In this document: one piece after another, positions 22,096-34,700 of the stretch
Position numbering within the stretch: position 1 is the stretch's first letter
Layout: each line of letters begins with the position of its first letter
From: Siderastrea radians
Lineage: Eukaryota > Cnidaria > Anthozoa > Scleractinia > Rhizangiidae
DNA: 64,000 nucleotides
NCBI GenBank assembly: GCA_964017195.1
Contig: OZ024891.1
Location: forward strand, 11,442,458 to 11,506,457
Direction of reading: 5' to 3'
Notes under the pieces: model-generated
Told to the model about the DNA's origin: nothing
Database searches by the model: none
Seen by the model: the letters and a program-made list of their open reading frames with translations, nothing else
Made by a program: the position numbers and the translations under genes

Positions 22096-24429
22096 TTTAA
22101 AGGAGAACTGAAGTCAAAAATCAAGTATTTTTTTTCTTAAAGCTTAGACCATAAATATTAATGTTTGAAACTTTTTTTCTGTCTACTGGCTTGCTTTCGG
22201 TCTCAAAAAAATAATTTTACTGCGAGTTTGGGCCAACAGCGTTGCGGCGCAGAATGGGTGTGTCAGCGGTCATTTTGGTAGCCTATGACGTAAGTGGTGG
22301 GGAACGAATGCAAGATTTTACAAAGAGAAGTACCGATTTGACCCATGTAGAACTTGTACTTTGAGAGCATATTAGTACAAATGCGACGGAAACGCCGGAG
22401 AAATACCCGTTTGGAACGTTCTTCTCTTCTGCTATCTCTACTGGAATACTTCCACTTGTCCTTGAACGCGTATTAAAGTTACATTTTCACCGCGGATCGA
22501 TGGCGCGTCTTCAATAACAACACCCGCACAAATTTTGCGAAAATATCAACTCTGTTTATTTGGAGTTTGCTTCTCTTTCCGAAAAAAAAATATACTAGGT
22601 TAAAGTAAGTTATGTCTAATTAACTGATTTGCCTGAATTTACCGATAGCCTTGCCTTTTGAACGGCACTGGAGTTCGCTAGAAACTTGATGACTGTAGTC
22701 AGTTCGTGTAAGTCTTATAAACAATCACAGATACTGGAACACATCAGTATATCTTTGTGTTACAAGTCTCTGCAGCCTACTCTACTACATAAACATGCAT
22801 AATCTCGTACTCATTTATCGTAAACCTTGCCATTTTTTTTTGTACTTCAATACTGGATTTCGGTTCGAACATTAACATTTAGCGCTCCGCTCATCGGGCA
22901 TCAAATACCTGCCGTAATCCATAAAGCCCGCTTACCTTCAAATAATATTATATCGCTTTGTGTTGACATGTCGTGTTTTCATTACACTGTGAATTACCTT
23001 CGCAATTTTTCCACTGAAAGCGGCATAATTTTTCGTTCTTGCATCAGGTATTTGAACTGATAGGCTATATAACAGATTCACAAAAATAAAGCTACAACAT
23101 GTACCTTGCTTTCGGCACACTCACAGACTGTAATAATTATTTATGGAACGTGAAATACAATACGCGATAAGCGGCTGTTGTATGACCTTGGTGTCAAAAC
23201 AATGTCGGATCTGTTGGGATAGATTATTTATTTGCCGCACAGGAACGATTCAGAAGAATTCTTAACTTAGCATACTCAGTGGTAGTTATACTGCGGCATG
23301 AAGGGGAAGATATTCGCATGCAAACGTGAACATGTGCCCCGGCTTTACTCACAACCGATAGCCGGGCGTATAGCTTGGAGCACGGGATCGATGATTTTAA
23401 ATCCAACTCACTCACTAACAAAATAATAGAAATACCACACGAGTGGAAACAAACCTGATTGATCACACTTTTAATTGAGCTCCTCAACGTCTTGATAAAT
23501 TAATTGTCAGCCCTCAACATAGCTTGAATTATCCTCGCCTACATGGTCTTCGCAATTGAGCGCAAATCGTCGCTAATTCAGCGTTCCCGATTCTCTCAAG
23601 CACGGGATCGATCGATTCTAAATCCAAATCACTCACTAAGAAAATAATAGAAATATCACACGAGTGGAAACAAACCTGATTGATCACACTTTTAATTGAG
23701 CTCCTCAACTTCTTGATAAATTAATTGTCAGCCCTCAACATAGCTTGAATTATCCTCGCCTACATGGTCTTCGCAATTGAGCGCAAATCGTCGCTAATTC
23801 AGCGTTCCCGATCCTCTCAAGCACGGGATCGATCGATTCTAAATCCAAATAACTCACTAACAATGAATAGAAATATCACACGAGTGGAAACAAACCTGAT
23901 TGATCACACTTTTAATTGAGCTCCTCAACTTCTTGATAAATTAATTGTCAGCCCTCAACATAGCTTGAATTATCCTCGCCTACATGGTCTTCGCAATTGA
24001 GCACAAATCGTTGCTAATTCAGCGTTCCCGATTCTCTCAAGATTTGGGTCACAGACTTCTTCTTCCCAGCCAATTAGTTATTCACAAGGGAAATATACTA
24101 TTCCAAACTGGAAAGGGTGTACACAGTTCATGATGGGAAGCAATATTTGTGAAATAACAAAGCCTTGGATTTGAAGCAGCTAGTAGCACTCTTTGGACAA
24201 ACGGAATATCTTTCCCCATCACTTACGTCACAACATACCGCTGACATCTGTAGCGAGCCCACAATGACAAAGCCCAAAAAGCGGGAAAATCCCAATTTCA
24301 AACCCAATTTTTTCGAAAATAACAAGTCGCAAGTGAAAATAATTGCCAAAACTTGATTTTATATGTCTAAAGCTTCCAACTAAAATAATAAAAACAAACA
24401 TGATTTTTGGACTTCAGTTCTCCTTTAAA
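22096..24429. mobile_element. 2.3-kb inverted-repeat DNA element flanked by TTAA
   Basis: The left end reads TTTAAAGGAGAACTGAAGTC then AAAAATCA. The right end, on the minus strand, reads TTTAAAGGAGAACTGAAGTC then CAAAAATCA. If TTAA (22097-22100 and 24424-24427) is the target duplication, the element starts AGGAGAACTG, as in piggyBac-type elements. The inside has no transposase but contains a three-copy 220-bp tandem repeat. Confidence 0.7.
23381..24042. repeat. Three tandem copies of a 220-bp unit
   Basis: The string CACGGGATCGAT recurs at 23381, 23601 and 23822, and each unit runs on through CACGAGTGGAAACAAACCTG, TGATCACACTTTTAATTGAG and TACATGGTCTTCGCAATTGA to TTCCCGATYCTCTCAAG. Copies 2 and 3 are almost identical; copy 1 is slightly diverged. 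The array sits inside the TTAA-flanked element. Confidence 0.9.
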
Positions 24430-24469
24430 CGTTACCGAATTTCAGAGTGCTTTTGTGTTGCTTTCACAC

Positions 24470-24702
24470 CCCGTTTCTCGAAACTCCCGATAACTTTCCG
24501 GGCCCGGTAAGTATTTTTTCGAGCTCATTTATTTATCACCTAATGGTTATTATTGGCGCAAACTTAGCGATATGCTTCACGAAATTATTAAGATTTAAAA
24601 TAAGCTTTCAAAATCAATAAAAATTGTATAGCCACTGGAAAATATTGTGCACCTGAAATAGTTTTCGGGCCCGGAAAGTTATCGGGAGTTTCGAGAAACG
24701 GG
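24470..24702. mobile_element. Foldback element with perfect 37-bp inverted repeats
   Basis: 24470-24506 (CCCGTTTCTCGAAACTCCCG, then ATAACTTTCCGGGCCCG) and 24666-24702 are exact reverse complements, about 160 bp apart. There are no coding regions inside. Confidence 0.75.
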
Positions 24703-24853
24703 CGCGTTTTACCGTTGTTTACTTATTTGCTAAATTATTAACCAACAGTGCGGGGCGACGATAACGAGAGCCCGGCGTGAATAAACAACGGTAAAATGCC
24801 ATATGATTATGAGAGCCACCAAAAAAGAATTGTGAAATTCTGTAACGGTCAAA

Positions 24854-25883
24854 CACGGCGGGGCCAAACCACCCCCCAAATGGGTCATTTAGACTAATTT
24901 TGCTTCTTTTTCATATTTCTTTTCCAAACTTGGCAAAAAACCTTGGGTTGTCGCCCAATTTATTTTAAGTATGAGAATGACTTAAAAAACCAAATTGTGA
25001 CGTCATAATGGCTGACGTCACAAAACGAGTTAACTGAAAATTTCAAATTTGAAATAAAAAGTTATGTCATCTGAAAGAACTTGGCAAGGGGAGTAAAATG
25101 CTGAAAACCGTACCTCGCTAAGACAAACGTATCTTGAGTTATGGCAATTTAAAGACATTTAAAGTGTCCCCCCGGAACCATACTTTTCTTCTAAAAACAA
25201 CCCTGTTGATCTATTTTGTACAGTTTTTTTCCATGCAAGCTAATAATCTGGTAAAATGGACTTCTTGTTGTTCCAAAAAATCGTATCATTTTAGATTTTA
25301 AGTTTTCGGCTTGAAAACGATAATATTAGCAAGAGCATAATTGATCACGTGACACTTAATTACGTCACAAAACTGGTTTGGGGGCTCTAGCTCTGGCAGG
25401 AAAAAAATTTTCCGAGTTTTTCTTTTTCATTTAGCTTCCGTCATTTAAGACATCTTATCTGCAACTTAAATGGTGTCGTTGACGCAACAAAACAACACTT
25501 AAATTCAAACGTATTACACAAGGGGGGACCCTATTTTGAGACTGTGAAATTTTCAAAATCTAAAATGCCATATCTCATCCATTATTTATCACATCGACAA
25601 ACGGTTTTCAGCATTCAACTCCTCTTGACGTGTTCTTTCTAAAACACCAGAAAAAATTGAGAAATTCTAAAATTTTATTTTAGAGAATAATATGACGTCA
25701 CCAATTATGACGTCATAATTTGACATTTGGCATCACCATTCATGTCAAATTGTTTGGCACAAAGACCCATATCAAATTACCAAGTTTGGTAAAGAAATGA
25801 TGAAAAGTAACAAAATTATTAAAAATTAACCAAAAAACGGGACATTTCATGACCCATTTGGGGGGTGGTTTGGCCCCACCGTG
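24854..25883. mobile_element. 1.03-kb MITE with ~34-bp inverted repeats
   Basis: The ends are CACGGCGGGGCCAAACCACC then CCCCAAATGGGTCAT, and the reverse complement with one difference (CACGGTGGGG). The interior is non-coding and has several TGACGTCA palindromes (about 25010, 25690, 25705). Confidence 0.75.
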
Positions 25884-26372
25884 AAAGCGCAAAAAGAGAT
25901 GAGCAATAAAAATCTTCATTTGTTGTTTATATATGGTATCCCCGGAATCGTACCACATCGAGGAAATGCATCTTAGAACGACATCCAACAACAAATTCAT
26001 GTTTATTTCTACCAATTAAATTTCAGGTGCATAAGCTTACAAATACACGTGTGTGTCTCTTATGCGACAGTTGAAGTAATCTTAAGAACATTGTTTACAA
26101 AAAGAATCCTTAAAATTTTACATGCAATTTTCGACATAAAGTCGTTTCTCTACCTATTTAAACCTCAAAAAAAAATCTTAACTGCTTTCAATGTATACCT
26201 ATTGAGAGACATGAAATAAGGAGTTGCAAACAATAAACGATTTTAAAACCTGGAACCTTGTTCAAATTAACGGAATTTCAAGGTGATGATCATCACTGAA
26301 AATTGCCTGGAAGTGCCTTTTTCAATAAATCTTTTTAGAAGTTCCTGAACTTGAATTTCTTGTTTCTTTAAG
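25884..26372. other. Intron sequence before discoidin exon 4
   Basis: No gene; ends with a pyrimidine-rich tract and acceptor TTTCTTTAAG. Confidence 0.45.
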
Positions 26373-26514
26373 AACTTTTTAGGGAACACAGATTCAACCA
26401 ACATGGTCAGTCATGAGTTGAAACCACCAATAAGAGCACGCTACCTCAAACTTATTCCAGAGTCTTGGAACAATTGAATAGCTTTGAGGGTAGAGTTCTA
26501 CGGCTGCAGAAAAG
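26373..26514 (+). pseudogene. F5/8 type C domain, C-terminal-half exon 4 with in-frame TGA
   Basis: This is the 142-nt partner of exon 3, phase 0 in and phase 1 out (AAAAG before GTAAGAAG). It reads NFLGNTDSTNMVSHELKPPI, RARYLKLIPESWNN, then TGA at 26475-26477, then IALRVEFYGCRK. The stop replaces one residue just before the last conserved strand and falls where a Gly (GGA) would suit the family, so a single G-to-T change is the simplest cause. The flanking splice sites look normal. A transcript with this exon would make a truncated protein. Confidence 0.85.
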
Positions 26515-27280
26515 GTAAGAAGTTATCCATTTTGCTCATTTCCAGTAGTTAAAATATAGTGCAAGTTGGCGTTCTTTACTGGCGAAGATTATTAGTAAGA
26601 AATTTTTATGCTGTTATATGTTGTTACATTTGACAGTTATCAGCCAAAGAAGAATTAAGTATTGGTAAATATTTACCAAGACGAACTTGAGGTAAATATT
26701 CTCCAATATTTAATACGCCCGGGGCCAAAAATTGTTTTTGTAAAATATTCAGAGACTACAGGTTTCAGAGACTACACAAACTGAACATGAAAAGCAATTA
26801 ACACGCAAAAGCACTCAACAAATAGCTGCACCAGTGTCGGCTGAGTACAAATTTACAACGGACTAGTTTGAAGACAAATAAAAAATAAAAGCAGTGCAGA
26901 AAACAAAGTTGTCAGGTATCTTTTCGTGCTGATTGCTAACAACTTACCCTCTTGTAGAAATCTTCTGGTTGAATGACTCAAGTTGAATCCTCTACTCGAA
27001 CTGACAATTTCCCATTGTTGAGAGTTTCTCAAACATTTATCTGCTAGAGTCTACTGTCTCCCAAACCATTTCTTGGTAGCCACTTTGCTTATTCCCAGTG
27101 CTCAAAACATATCCTGACGTTGACGCGATGTTTCATTCTGAAAACCTGCTTGCCGTGTTACTTGCAGACAAAACAGATGAGGCTTGGATTAGTTACCGCG
27201 TCCTGAAATCCTATAATCACCGCTGGCCGCGATAAATACAATTTGAATTACCTTTAAATATTATTCATCCAATGTTACCG
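26515..27280. other. Intron sequence
   Basis: No gene seen. Confidence 0.4.
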
Positions 27281-28003
27281 TATTTCCGCGAATTAGCACC
27301 TGCACGCTTATTAAAAATTTCGGCCAAAAGGGCGTTTAGGGCGTTGGGCGTTTATTCAGAAGGGGGCGCTTAATCGAAGGGGGCGCTTATTAATTTTTTC
27401 TATAACAGACAAGTCTGATACAACAAATAACGTCAAGCAGTGTTGGCGTGAAAGTCTGGCAGTTTATTTATTGACAGGAAATGATAATTTCAAACCCTGC
27501 CCACGATCAAGACATACAATCACAAACCTCTGCCGAAGGTAACGAAACATATTATTTACAGTGAAAACGAAAAACGAAAATAAAGGGTGGGAAGGGAGGG
27601 AACCAAAATTTAGAAGCTAGTGAGCGTAAAGAGAACCGAGACTGACTAACCCGTGACGCGGCGGGGATGAACCTAACTAGACAATAAACGGAAGTGCGTC
27701 ATAGCGACTGTCAATTATAACCAGATAAACCTACTCGTTTTATCTTACACTTAAACGAACTGTAACTTTATTTCGGCTTAATCTTCATGTGGTAAACTTT
27801 ACCACATGGTAGAATGATTCTACCGCACTTTATGTAAATGTAATAAAAATTAATGTTTTTCGTTTGTTAAACTTTCTTATGTGAATGAAACCTTATCAAT
27901 GAGGAGATTGGACTTTTTGCTAGTTTGGCCAAGGGGGTGGGCGCTTATTCGGGGGAGGGTGCTTATTAGAGCGCGAGAGACTTTTCGAGGAAATATGGTA
28001 TAC
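27281..28003. mobile_element. Imperfect inverted-repeat element with GCGCTTATT motifs
   Basis: The left end has TACCGTATTTCCGCGAATTA then GCACCTGCACGCTTATT; the right end, on the minus strand, has TACCATATTTCCTCGAAAAG and CTAATAAGCACCC. Both flanks contain repeated GGGCGCTTATT words (about 27360-27400 and 27925-27975). It is probably a degraded non-autonomous DNA element in the intron. Confidence 0.55.
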
Positions 28004-28270
28004 ATTTTTACATATTTTACACATTCATGTCGAATGGGATGTTTAATTACCTTAAAACAACAGAAGTGCAGTCATCGTTTATTAATGTATTTGCATTTAA
28101 GCAAAATACCTGCTCCATTCCCCTTTTTTGGTGTTAGTAGTTAGTAGTTGTGCAGAATTCCAAATTTTTTCTTCGTATGCCATACTTTCTAAACACCTCA
28201 AACAGTTTGAAACACCCATTTTGGAAATACCTTCAAGCACGCATTGCGACCCTATGTTTTCTTGATGTAG

Positions 28271-28420
28271 AGGATGGCAACTACACTCAGTGGAGTGACT
28301 GGTCTCCATTTTCTGTCACGTGTGGGCTTGGTAGCCGCTCAAGAACTCGTTGCGGAGATGACTGCATTAACTTCGGAAATAACACTGAGATAGCAGAATG
28401 CAATGAAACAATCTGCCGAG
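28271..28420 (+). pseudogene. TSP1 domain exon, internally shortened
   Basis: The exon follows TTGATGTAG and ends before GTAGTATA; it is 150 nt with phase 1 at both ends. It encodes DGNYTQWSDWSPFSVTCG, LGSRSRTRCGDDC and EIAECNETIC. Compared with the three other TSP1 exons in this window (all 177 nt) it lacks exactly 27 nt covering the CTNPPPGPY part, and the first Cys of the fold is Phe. It is in frame but has lost structural Cys residues, so the domain is unlikely to fold normally. Confidence 0.85.
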
Positions 28421-28721
28421 GTAGTATAAATTCATGTACAGTTACCATGTTTTAAATTCACAGTTCATATTTAATTAATGCATTGCATTTGTAGCCAGTT
28501 GATTTATTTCATTAGAAATGTGCATCCGTCGACAAGGAGTTCCCCCTGCGATAAGACTTTTTTCAAGTTTGGCCACAATGACATCAACATCCAACAGGTT
28601 CGAAAAGGTGGTAAAAACCGCTCGGTCGCACCTACTCATCTGCGTGTTATAAGAAAATGCCACTCTATTAAAAGCTAGGCATACAAACATCATTATTTGT
28701 TTGTTTATTACTTTCTTACAG

Positions 28722-28898
28722 AGAATGGAAATTACACCCAATGAAGTCGTTGGTCTTCATGCTCTGTCACGTGTGGGGCTGGAAGCCGATCGAGAAACCG
28801 TTCTTGTACAAATCCTCCCCCTGGTCCTTATGGAGATGACTGCTCTCGCCTAGGAAACGACACTGAGACTGCAGAATGCAACAATACAAGTTGTGTAG
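28722..28898 (+). pseudogene. TSP1 domain exon with Trp-to-stop change
   Basis: This 177-nt exon is flanked by CTTACAG and GTACAAAG, phase 1 at both ends. It reads ENGNYTQ, then TGA at 28742-28744, then [33 protein letters not shown] and AECNNTSC. The stop stands exactly where sister exons have the first Trp of the WxxW motif (TGG to TGA). All six Cys are kept. Together with the stop in exon 4 it makes the plus-strand gene a probable pseudogene. Confidence 0.88.
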
Positions 28899-29789
28899 GT
28901 ACAAAGTTAGCTGTTTTTATGTAGGATTCAACATAATCGATTCCTCTAGTTATAAGATTCTCCAGAAAAGGTTTGAGTTGTGAATGGTGTAATGGTTATC
29001 ATGTTATAACTAGTATCATATTATAACTAGTATAACATAAAGATGATACTGAGCTCATTGTTAATGAGCTTTTCTCGTGATGATTAAAAAAAAATTGTTC
29101 TTAGAACATTTCAATCATAACGCCCAGACCGTTCTTTTAGTGTGAAGCGAAAAGGAACGACTTCGATCAGCTGGATGTTGTGCCCGGCTCTCGAAGGGAG
29201 GCTTGCGTGCCCCTAAGGTTCCTGGGATTTGCTGGCTGTGGAATTGTTCTCCTAGCAGGTCTAATTACTCCAGATTGGTTTTAAGGAGAGGAGTCAAACG
29301 AAACAACATTTTGGCCCTTAAGGCTCGAGTTGAGTGTAAAACTAGCAACCCTGGCGCATACAATATTGAATAACATTGCCACAGAAACCGAAGCAAAGGA
29401 GGTGAGTCCTAATTCAGAGAGTGCACCAGTAGGAATGTCTCTCCACAAGTCCTTTGTAGAAGGTTGATACAGTAAAAACCCACATACAAAACTAGAACCA
29501 TTGGATTAAGAAGACTGTAGGCTAAAATTTTGGCATTCCGGGAAAGTGGATACGATGACAACATAGTCCTTTAATGAAGGTTTTCTTTGGGAGGTAAACA
29601 TTTCTACGTAAAATTACGTGAAATGCAGAAATATTTCTATTCTAGGTTTAACGGTGTCGTTTATTACTCTACAAATGTCTTGTCAAATGTCTTGGAGTCA
29701 CAGAGATCTCCTACAAATGTCTTGGAGTCACAGAGATCTCTTTTTACGAAGAGTTTTACGTAACTCAGTTCAGCGAGAAAAAAGGTCAC
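28899..29789. other. Sequence after the last TSP1 exon; possible membrane-protein remnant
   Basis: No transmembrane or TIR exon of the receptor family is recognisable. A frame at about 29137-29283, after a possible acceptor (TTCTTTTAG), contains a hydrophobic LRFLGFAGCGIVLLAGLITP followed by DWF and TAA, which recalls a claudin-like membrane segment, but this is weak. A 34-bp tandem duplication (ACAAATGTCTTGGAGTCACA then GAGATCTC) lies at about 29670-29740. Confidence 0.35.
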
Positions 29790-30235
29790 TAGGTGAAATG
29801 CCAAATTTAAGTAGAGTTTAAGCAATACTAAACGGGCATTAAATCTAAAGATCAATTTAATGTAGGGTTAGGCGACGTAAATATGACTTAAACAAGACTT
29901 TATATTTAAGTATTGTTTAAGATGTTCCAAAATGCATGTTAAATTTGTTTCATGATTTAAGCTATGTTTAATAAATGTTTAATGAATATTAAATAACGTG
30001 AAAGGTTTACCTTTAGTTTAAGAAGACTTAAACACGACATTAAATCTGTTAGAAGATTTAGGCAAATTTAGGTTTACCTTAAATAACATTAAATCAGATT
30101 AATGATTTAAGGCTATTTTAAGCCACATTTAACGTAGCACGAAATCTCTCACAGGATTTAAACTTACTTTAAAACAACATTAAATTAATGTAGAGATTTA
30201 GGATCGTTTTAAGTCTAGGTAAACATAACATTAAC
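29790..30235. repeat. AT-rich degenerate array of TTTAAG/CTTAAA words
   Basis: About 450 bp repeat short phrases such as ATTTAAG, AGTTTAAG, CTTAAACA and ACATTAAAT at irregular 10-30-bp spacing. No coding potential. Confidence 0.55.
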
Positions 30236-30639
30236 CCTTTCACTGCTCATTTTTTACCGTTAAGCGGTTTTTTGAGTGCTATGTTGCCAAACACTATAAT
30301 TTAAACTTTGCTGCAAAAACGTTTCTTTACAATTAAGCTAGATTTTAAACCAGACTCTGTTGTAAATTGTAAAATATTTTGTTTTAGCGCGTGCGCATAG
30401 GCAAATATTTGGACTTTTTCGCAGATTCATTCCCAGTTTTTTCTTACTTCTTTTCCTTCCCTCTTTCTCTCCCTTTCTTTTTTCTTTATCTTCTACCTTT
30501 TATCCCCTTCCTATCCACTAGAAAAGTTTTGGCCTCAACCCTTCAAAAACTTGGAAAGGGAACGTTGATCAACTACAGGTGACTTGGCCTATTTTACCAC
30601 CAATTTCCAATCTTAAGCTCCCATTAAACAAATCACAGC

Positions 30640-31210
30640 ATGAATTCATGGATTTACGATTGTTTATATCACGCGTAAATATACGTAAATAAAAGGCCTT
30701 TTCTTTACGTATTGGTTCCATGGTGCGTAAAGACGCGTAAATTCACAGAACGCGTGAAGGCTGCGTAAAGGACAATAAATATACGTAAAGCACAAAAATG
30801 AAGATGGGTGTAACTAGTGGTTATTACTTGTGATCATGAAAATAGAGAGCGAAATGAAATTTTTACGTCTCGTCATTCATTCAAGATTTCCCCGCTGTAT
30901 TTTGTCCGGCATTGCTGTCAATACATCACGGCTCTTTAACGCCGTTCAGCGAATCTTTACGCACCGTTATTTATGCTTTTTACGATTCTATATCCCTTCT
31001 TTACGCGCGATACATTTTCTAATTGACAGGTTATTGTTTGCAGAAGACAGGCAAATATGAAATATAAGGTGATTTTCCCGTTGTGTTTTGAACGGCTTTG
31101 CTGAATAAAATTTACGCTCCTTTTCAGCCCATTACGCATCTTTAAGCACCGTTCTTTTCGCTCTTTATGATTTTTTACCCTTGATTACGCGCAAATTTTC
31201 CATCAATTTA
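30640..31210. repeat. Foldback-like region of CGTAAA / TTTACG words
   Basis: The left half (about 30670-30795) repeats GCGTAAA and TACGTAAA; the right half (about 30855-31205) repeats TTTACGC and TTTACG. The two halves are therefore roughly complementary. No gene is seen, and 31211-31681 likewise holds nothing recognisable. Confidence 0.5.
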
Positions 31211-31749
31211 CATATTATTAATCTACAGAGAGAAATGAAATATCTGTGTCCATGACAACTGTCATAACATTTAATAAAATCATGACGGAAAGTGACTTGT
31301 CAGAGAGAAGTTAGCAAAAACTCATGCATTGGGCTGTTGATTTGTCAACCTTTCATTTAATCATGTCATTTTATAAGCAATGACTGAAGGAATGTTAATC
31401 TCATCATAAGGCAGTTGAAGATGGATCTGATAACAGAAAGCGTCTTAGTGTAAACTTCAATTCATCTTTTCACTCTCCGGCGAAAGGAAAACACTGGTTT
31501 CTTGCTTAACCTCGCCAAAAAGGCAAAAAAAATTGGGTGAAAAAGAAAAAAAATTGGGTGGAAACTGTTGTAGAAAAAATTTTTTCGAAACAGTTGTCTC
31601 TCTAAAGCGCAGCTCTAAGGGAACTGGAAACGAGATGAGGTGGCGGATTTGATCAGCGGTTTCCGTGCTGGCATCGGTAGGTACGTGGTGTAACTGTCAT
31701 ATAGTGGTTTGCCTTAATCTAATATAGGCATAAACATAGGAAGCGATAT

Positions 31750-34700
31750 ACATAGCTATACACAGTTATACATAGATATACACAGCCCTACATGACTAAA
31801 CACATCCTACATGGCTATACACAGCTATAAATAGCTATACATGGCGATACATGCACAGTCCTACATGGCTATACACAGCCCTACATGACTATACACAATC
31901 CTAGATGGCAATACACAGCCATACATGGCTATACACATCTCCTATACACAGCTATACATGGCTATACACAGCCCTACATGACTATACAAAGCCTCCATGG
32001 CTATACACAGCCACACATGGCTATACACAGCCATACATGGCTATACACAGCTATACATGGATATACAAAGCTATACATAGCTATACATGGCTACATACAG
32101 CTATACACAGCCCTACATGACTATACACAGTCTTACATGGCTATACACAGCTCTACATAGCTATACATGGCTATACACAGCCATACATTACTATACACAG
32201 CCATACATGGCTATACACAGCCATATATGGCTATACATAGCTATACACAGCTATACACAGCTATACATAACTATAACACAGCTATACATAGCTATAACAC
32301 AGCTATACATGGCTATACACAGCCATATATAGCTACACACAGCTATACATGGCTATACATAGTTATACATGGCTATACACAACCATACATGACTATACAC
32401 AGCCATACTTGGCTATACACAGCTATACATGGCTATATATGGTTATACATAGCTATACACAGCTATACACAGCCATACATTACTATACACAGCCATACAT
32501 GGCTATACACAGCCATATATGGCTATACATAGCTATACACAGCTATACACACCTATACCTAGCTATACACGGTCCTACATAGCAATACACAGCCCTACAT
32601 GGCTATACACAGCCCTACATGACTATCCACAGTCCTACATAGCTATAACCAGCTATACATGGCTATACACAGCCATACGTGACTATACACAGCCATACAT
32701 GGCTATACACAGCTATACATGGCTATACATGGCTATACATACCTATACACAGCTATACATAGCTATACACAGCTATACACAGCCATAAATTACTATACAC
32801 AGCCATACATGGCTATACACAGCTATACATGGCTATCACAGCCCTACATAGCAATACCCAGCCCTACATGGCTATACACAGCCCTACATGGCTATACACA
32901 GCTATACATGGCTATACACAGCTATACATACCGTATACACAGCTATACATGGCTATACACAGCCCTACATGACTATACACAGCCCTACATGGCTACACAC
33001 AGCCCTACATGGCTACACACAGCCCTACATGGCTATACATGGCTATACATGGCTATACATGCCTATACATGACTACATAGCTATACATAGCTATAAATAG
33101 CTATACATCACTATACACAGCTATGCATGGCTATACACAGCTATACATAGCCTATACACAGCTATACATGGCTATACACAGCCCTACATGACTATACACA
33201 GCCCTACATGGCTATACACAGCCCTACATGGCTATACATGGCTATACATGTCTATACATGGCTACATAGCTATACATAGCTATACATAGCTATACATGAC
33301 TATACACAGTCCTACATGACTATACACAGCTATACATAGCTATACATGGCTATGCACAGTCATACATTCCTATAAACAGCCGTACATGGCTATACACAGC
33401 CATACATGACTATACACAGCCATACATTGCTATACACAGCTATACATGGCTATACATAGCTATACACAGCTATACATGGCTATACACAGCCCTACATGAC
33501 TCTACACAGCCCTACATGGCTATACACAGCTATGCATGGCTATACGCAGCCATACATGAGTATACACAGCCATACATGGCTATACACAGCTATACATGGC
33601 TATACATAGCTATACACAGTTATACATAGCTATACACAGCTATACATGGCTATACACAGCCCTACATGACTCTACACAGCTCTACCTGGCTATACACAGC
33701 TATACATGGCTATACACAGCCATACATCCAGCCATACATGAGTATACACAGCCATGCATGGCTATACACAGCTATACATGGCTATACATAGCTATACACA
33801 ACTATACATAGCTATACACAGCTATACACAGTCCTACATGGCTATACACAGCCATACATGGCTATACACAGCTATACATGGCTATACACAGCCATACATA
33901 ACTGTACACAGCCATACATGGCTATACAGAGCTATACATGGCTACACATAGCTATACACAGCTATAAACAGCTATACATAGCAATACACAGGTATACATA
34001 GCAATACACAGCCATACATGACTATACACAGATAAACATGACTATACACAGTCCTACATGGCTGTACACAGCTATACACAGCTATATACAGATATGCATG
34101 GCTATAGACAGATATACATAGCTATACACAGCTGTACACAGCTCTACACAGTTATGTACAGCTATACACAGCTATACATAGCAATACACAACCCTACATG
34201 GCTATACACAGTCCTACATGGCTATACACAGCCATACGAGGCTATACACAGCTGTACATGGCTATACACAGGTATACATAGCTATACACAGTCCTACATG
34301 GCTGTACACAGCTATACGTGGTATAAAAAGCCCTACATGTCTAAACACAGCAATACATGCCTATACACAGCTCTACATGGCTATACACAGCCATACATGA
34401 CAGACATACATGGCTGTACACTGCTATACATTGCTATACACAGCTATACATGGCTATACACAGCCCTACATGACTCTACACAGCCCTACATGGCTATACA
34501 CAGCTATGCATGGCTATACGCAGCCATACATGAGTATACACAGCCATACATGGCTATACACAGCTATACATGGCTATACATAGCTATACACAGCTATACA
34601 TAGCTATACACAGCTATACATGGCTATACACAGCCCTACATGACTCTACACAGCCCTACCTGGCTATACACAGCTATACATGGCTATACACAGCCATACA

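Noticed and set aside
26475..28744. Selenocysteine or programmed readthrough at the two TGA codons
   Set aside because: Neither position is Cys-like in the families (one Gly-like, one Trp), no SECIS-like element is seen, and a neighbouring exon is also damaged.
29137..29283. Claudin-like membrane segment
   Set aside because: Only one hydrophobic stretch with a stop right after it; no W-GLW-C-C claudin motif and no second exon found.
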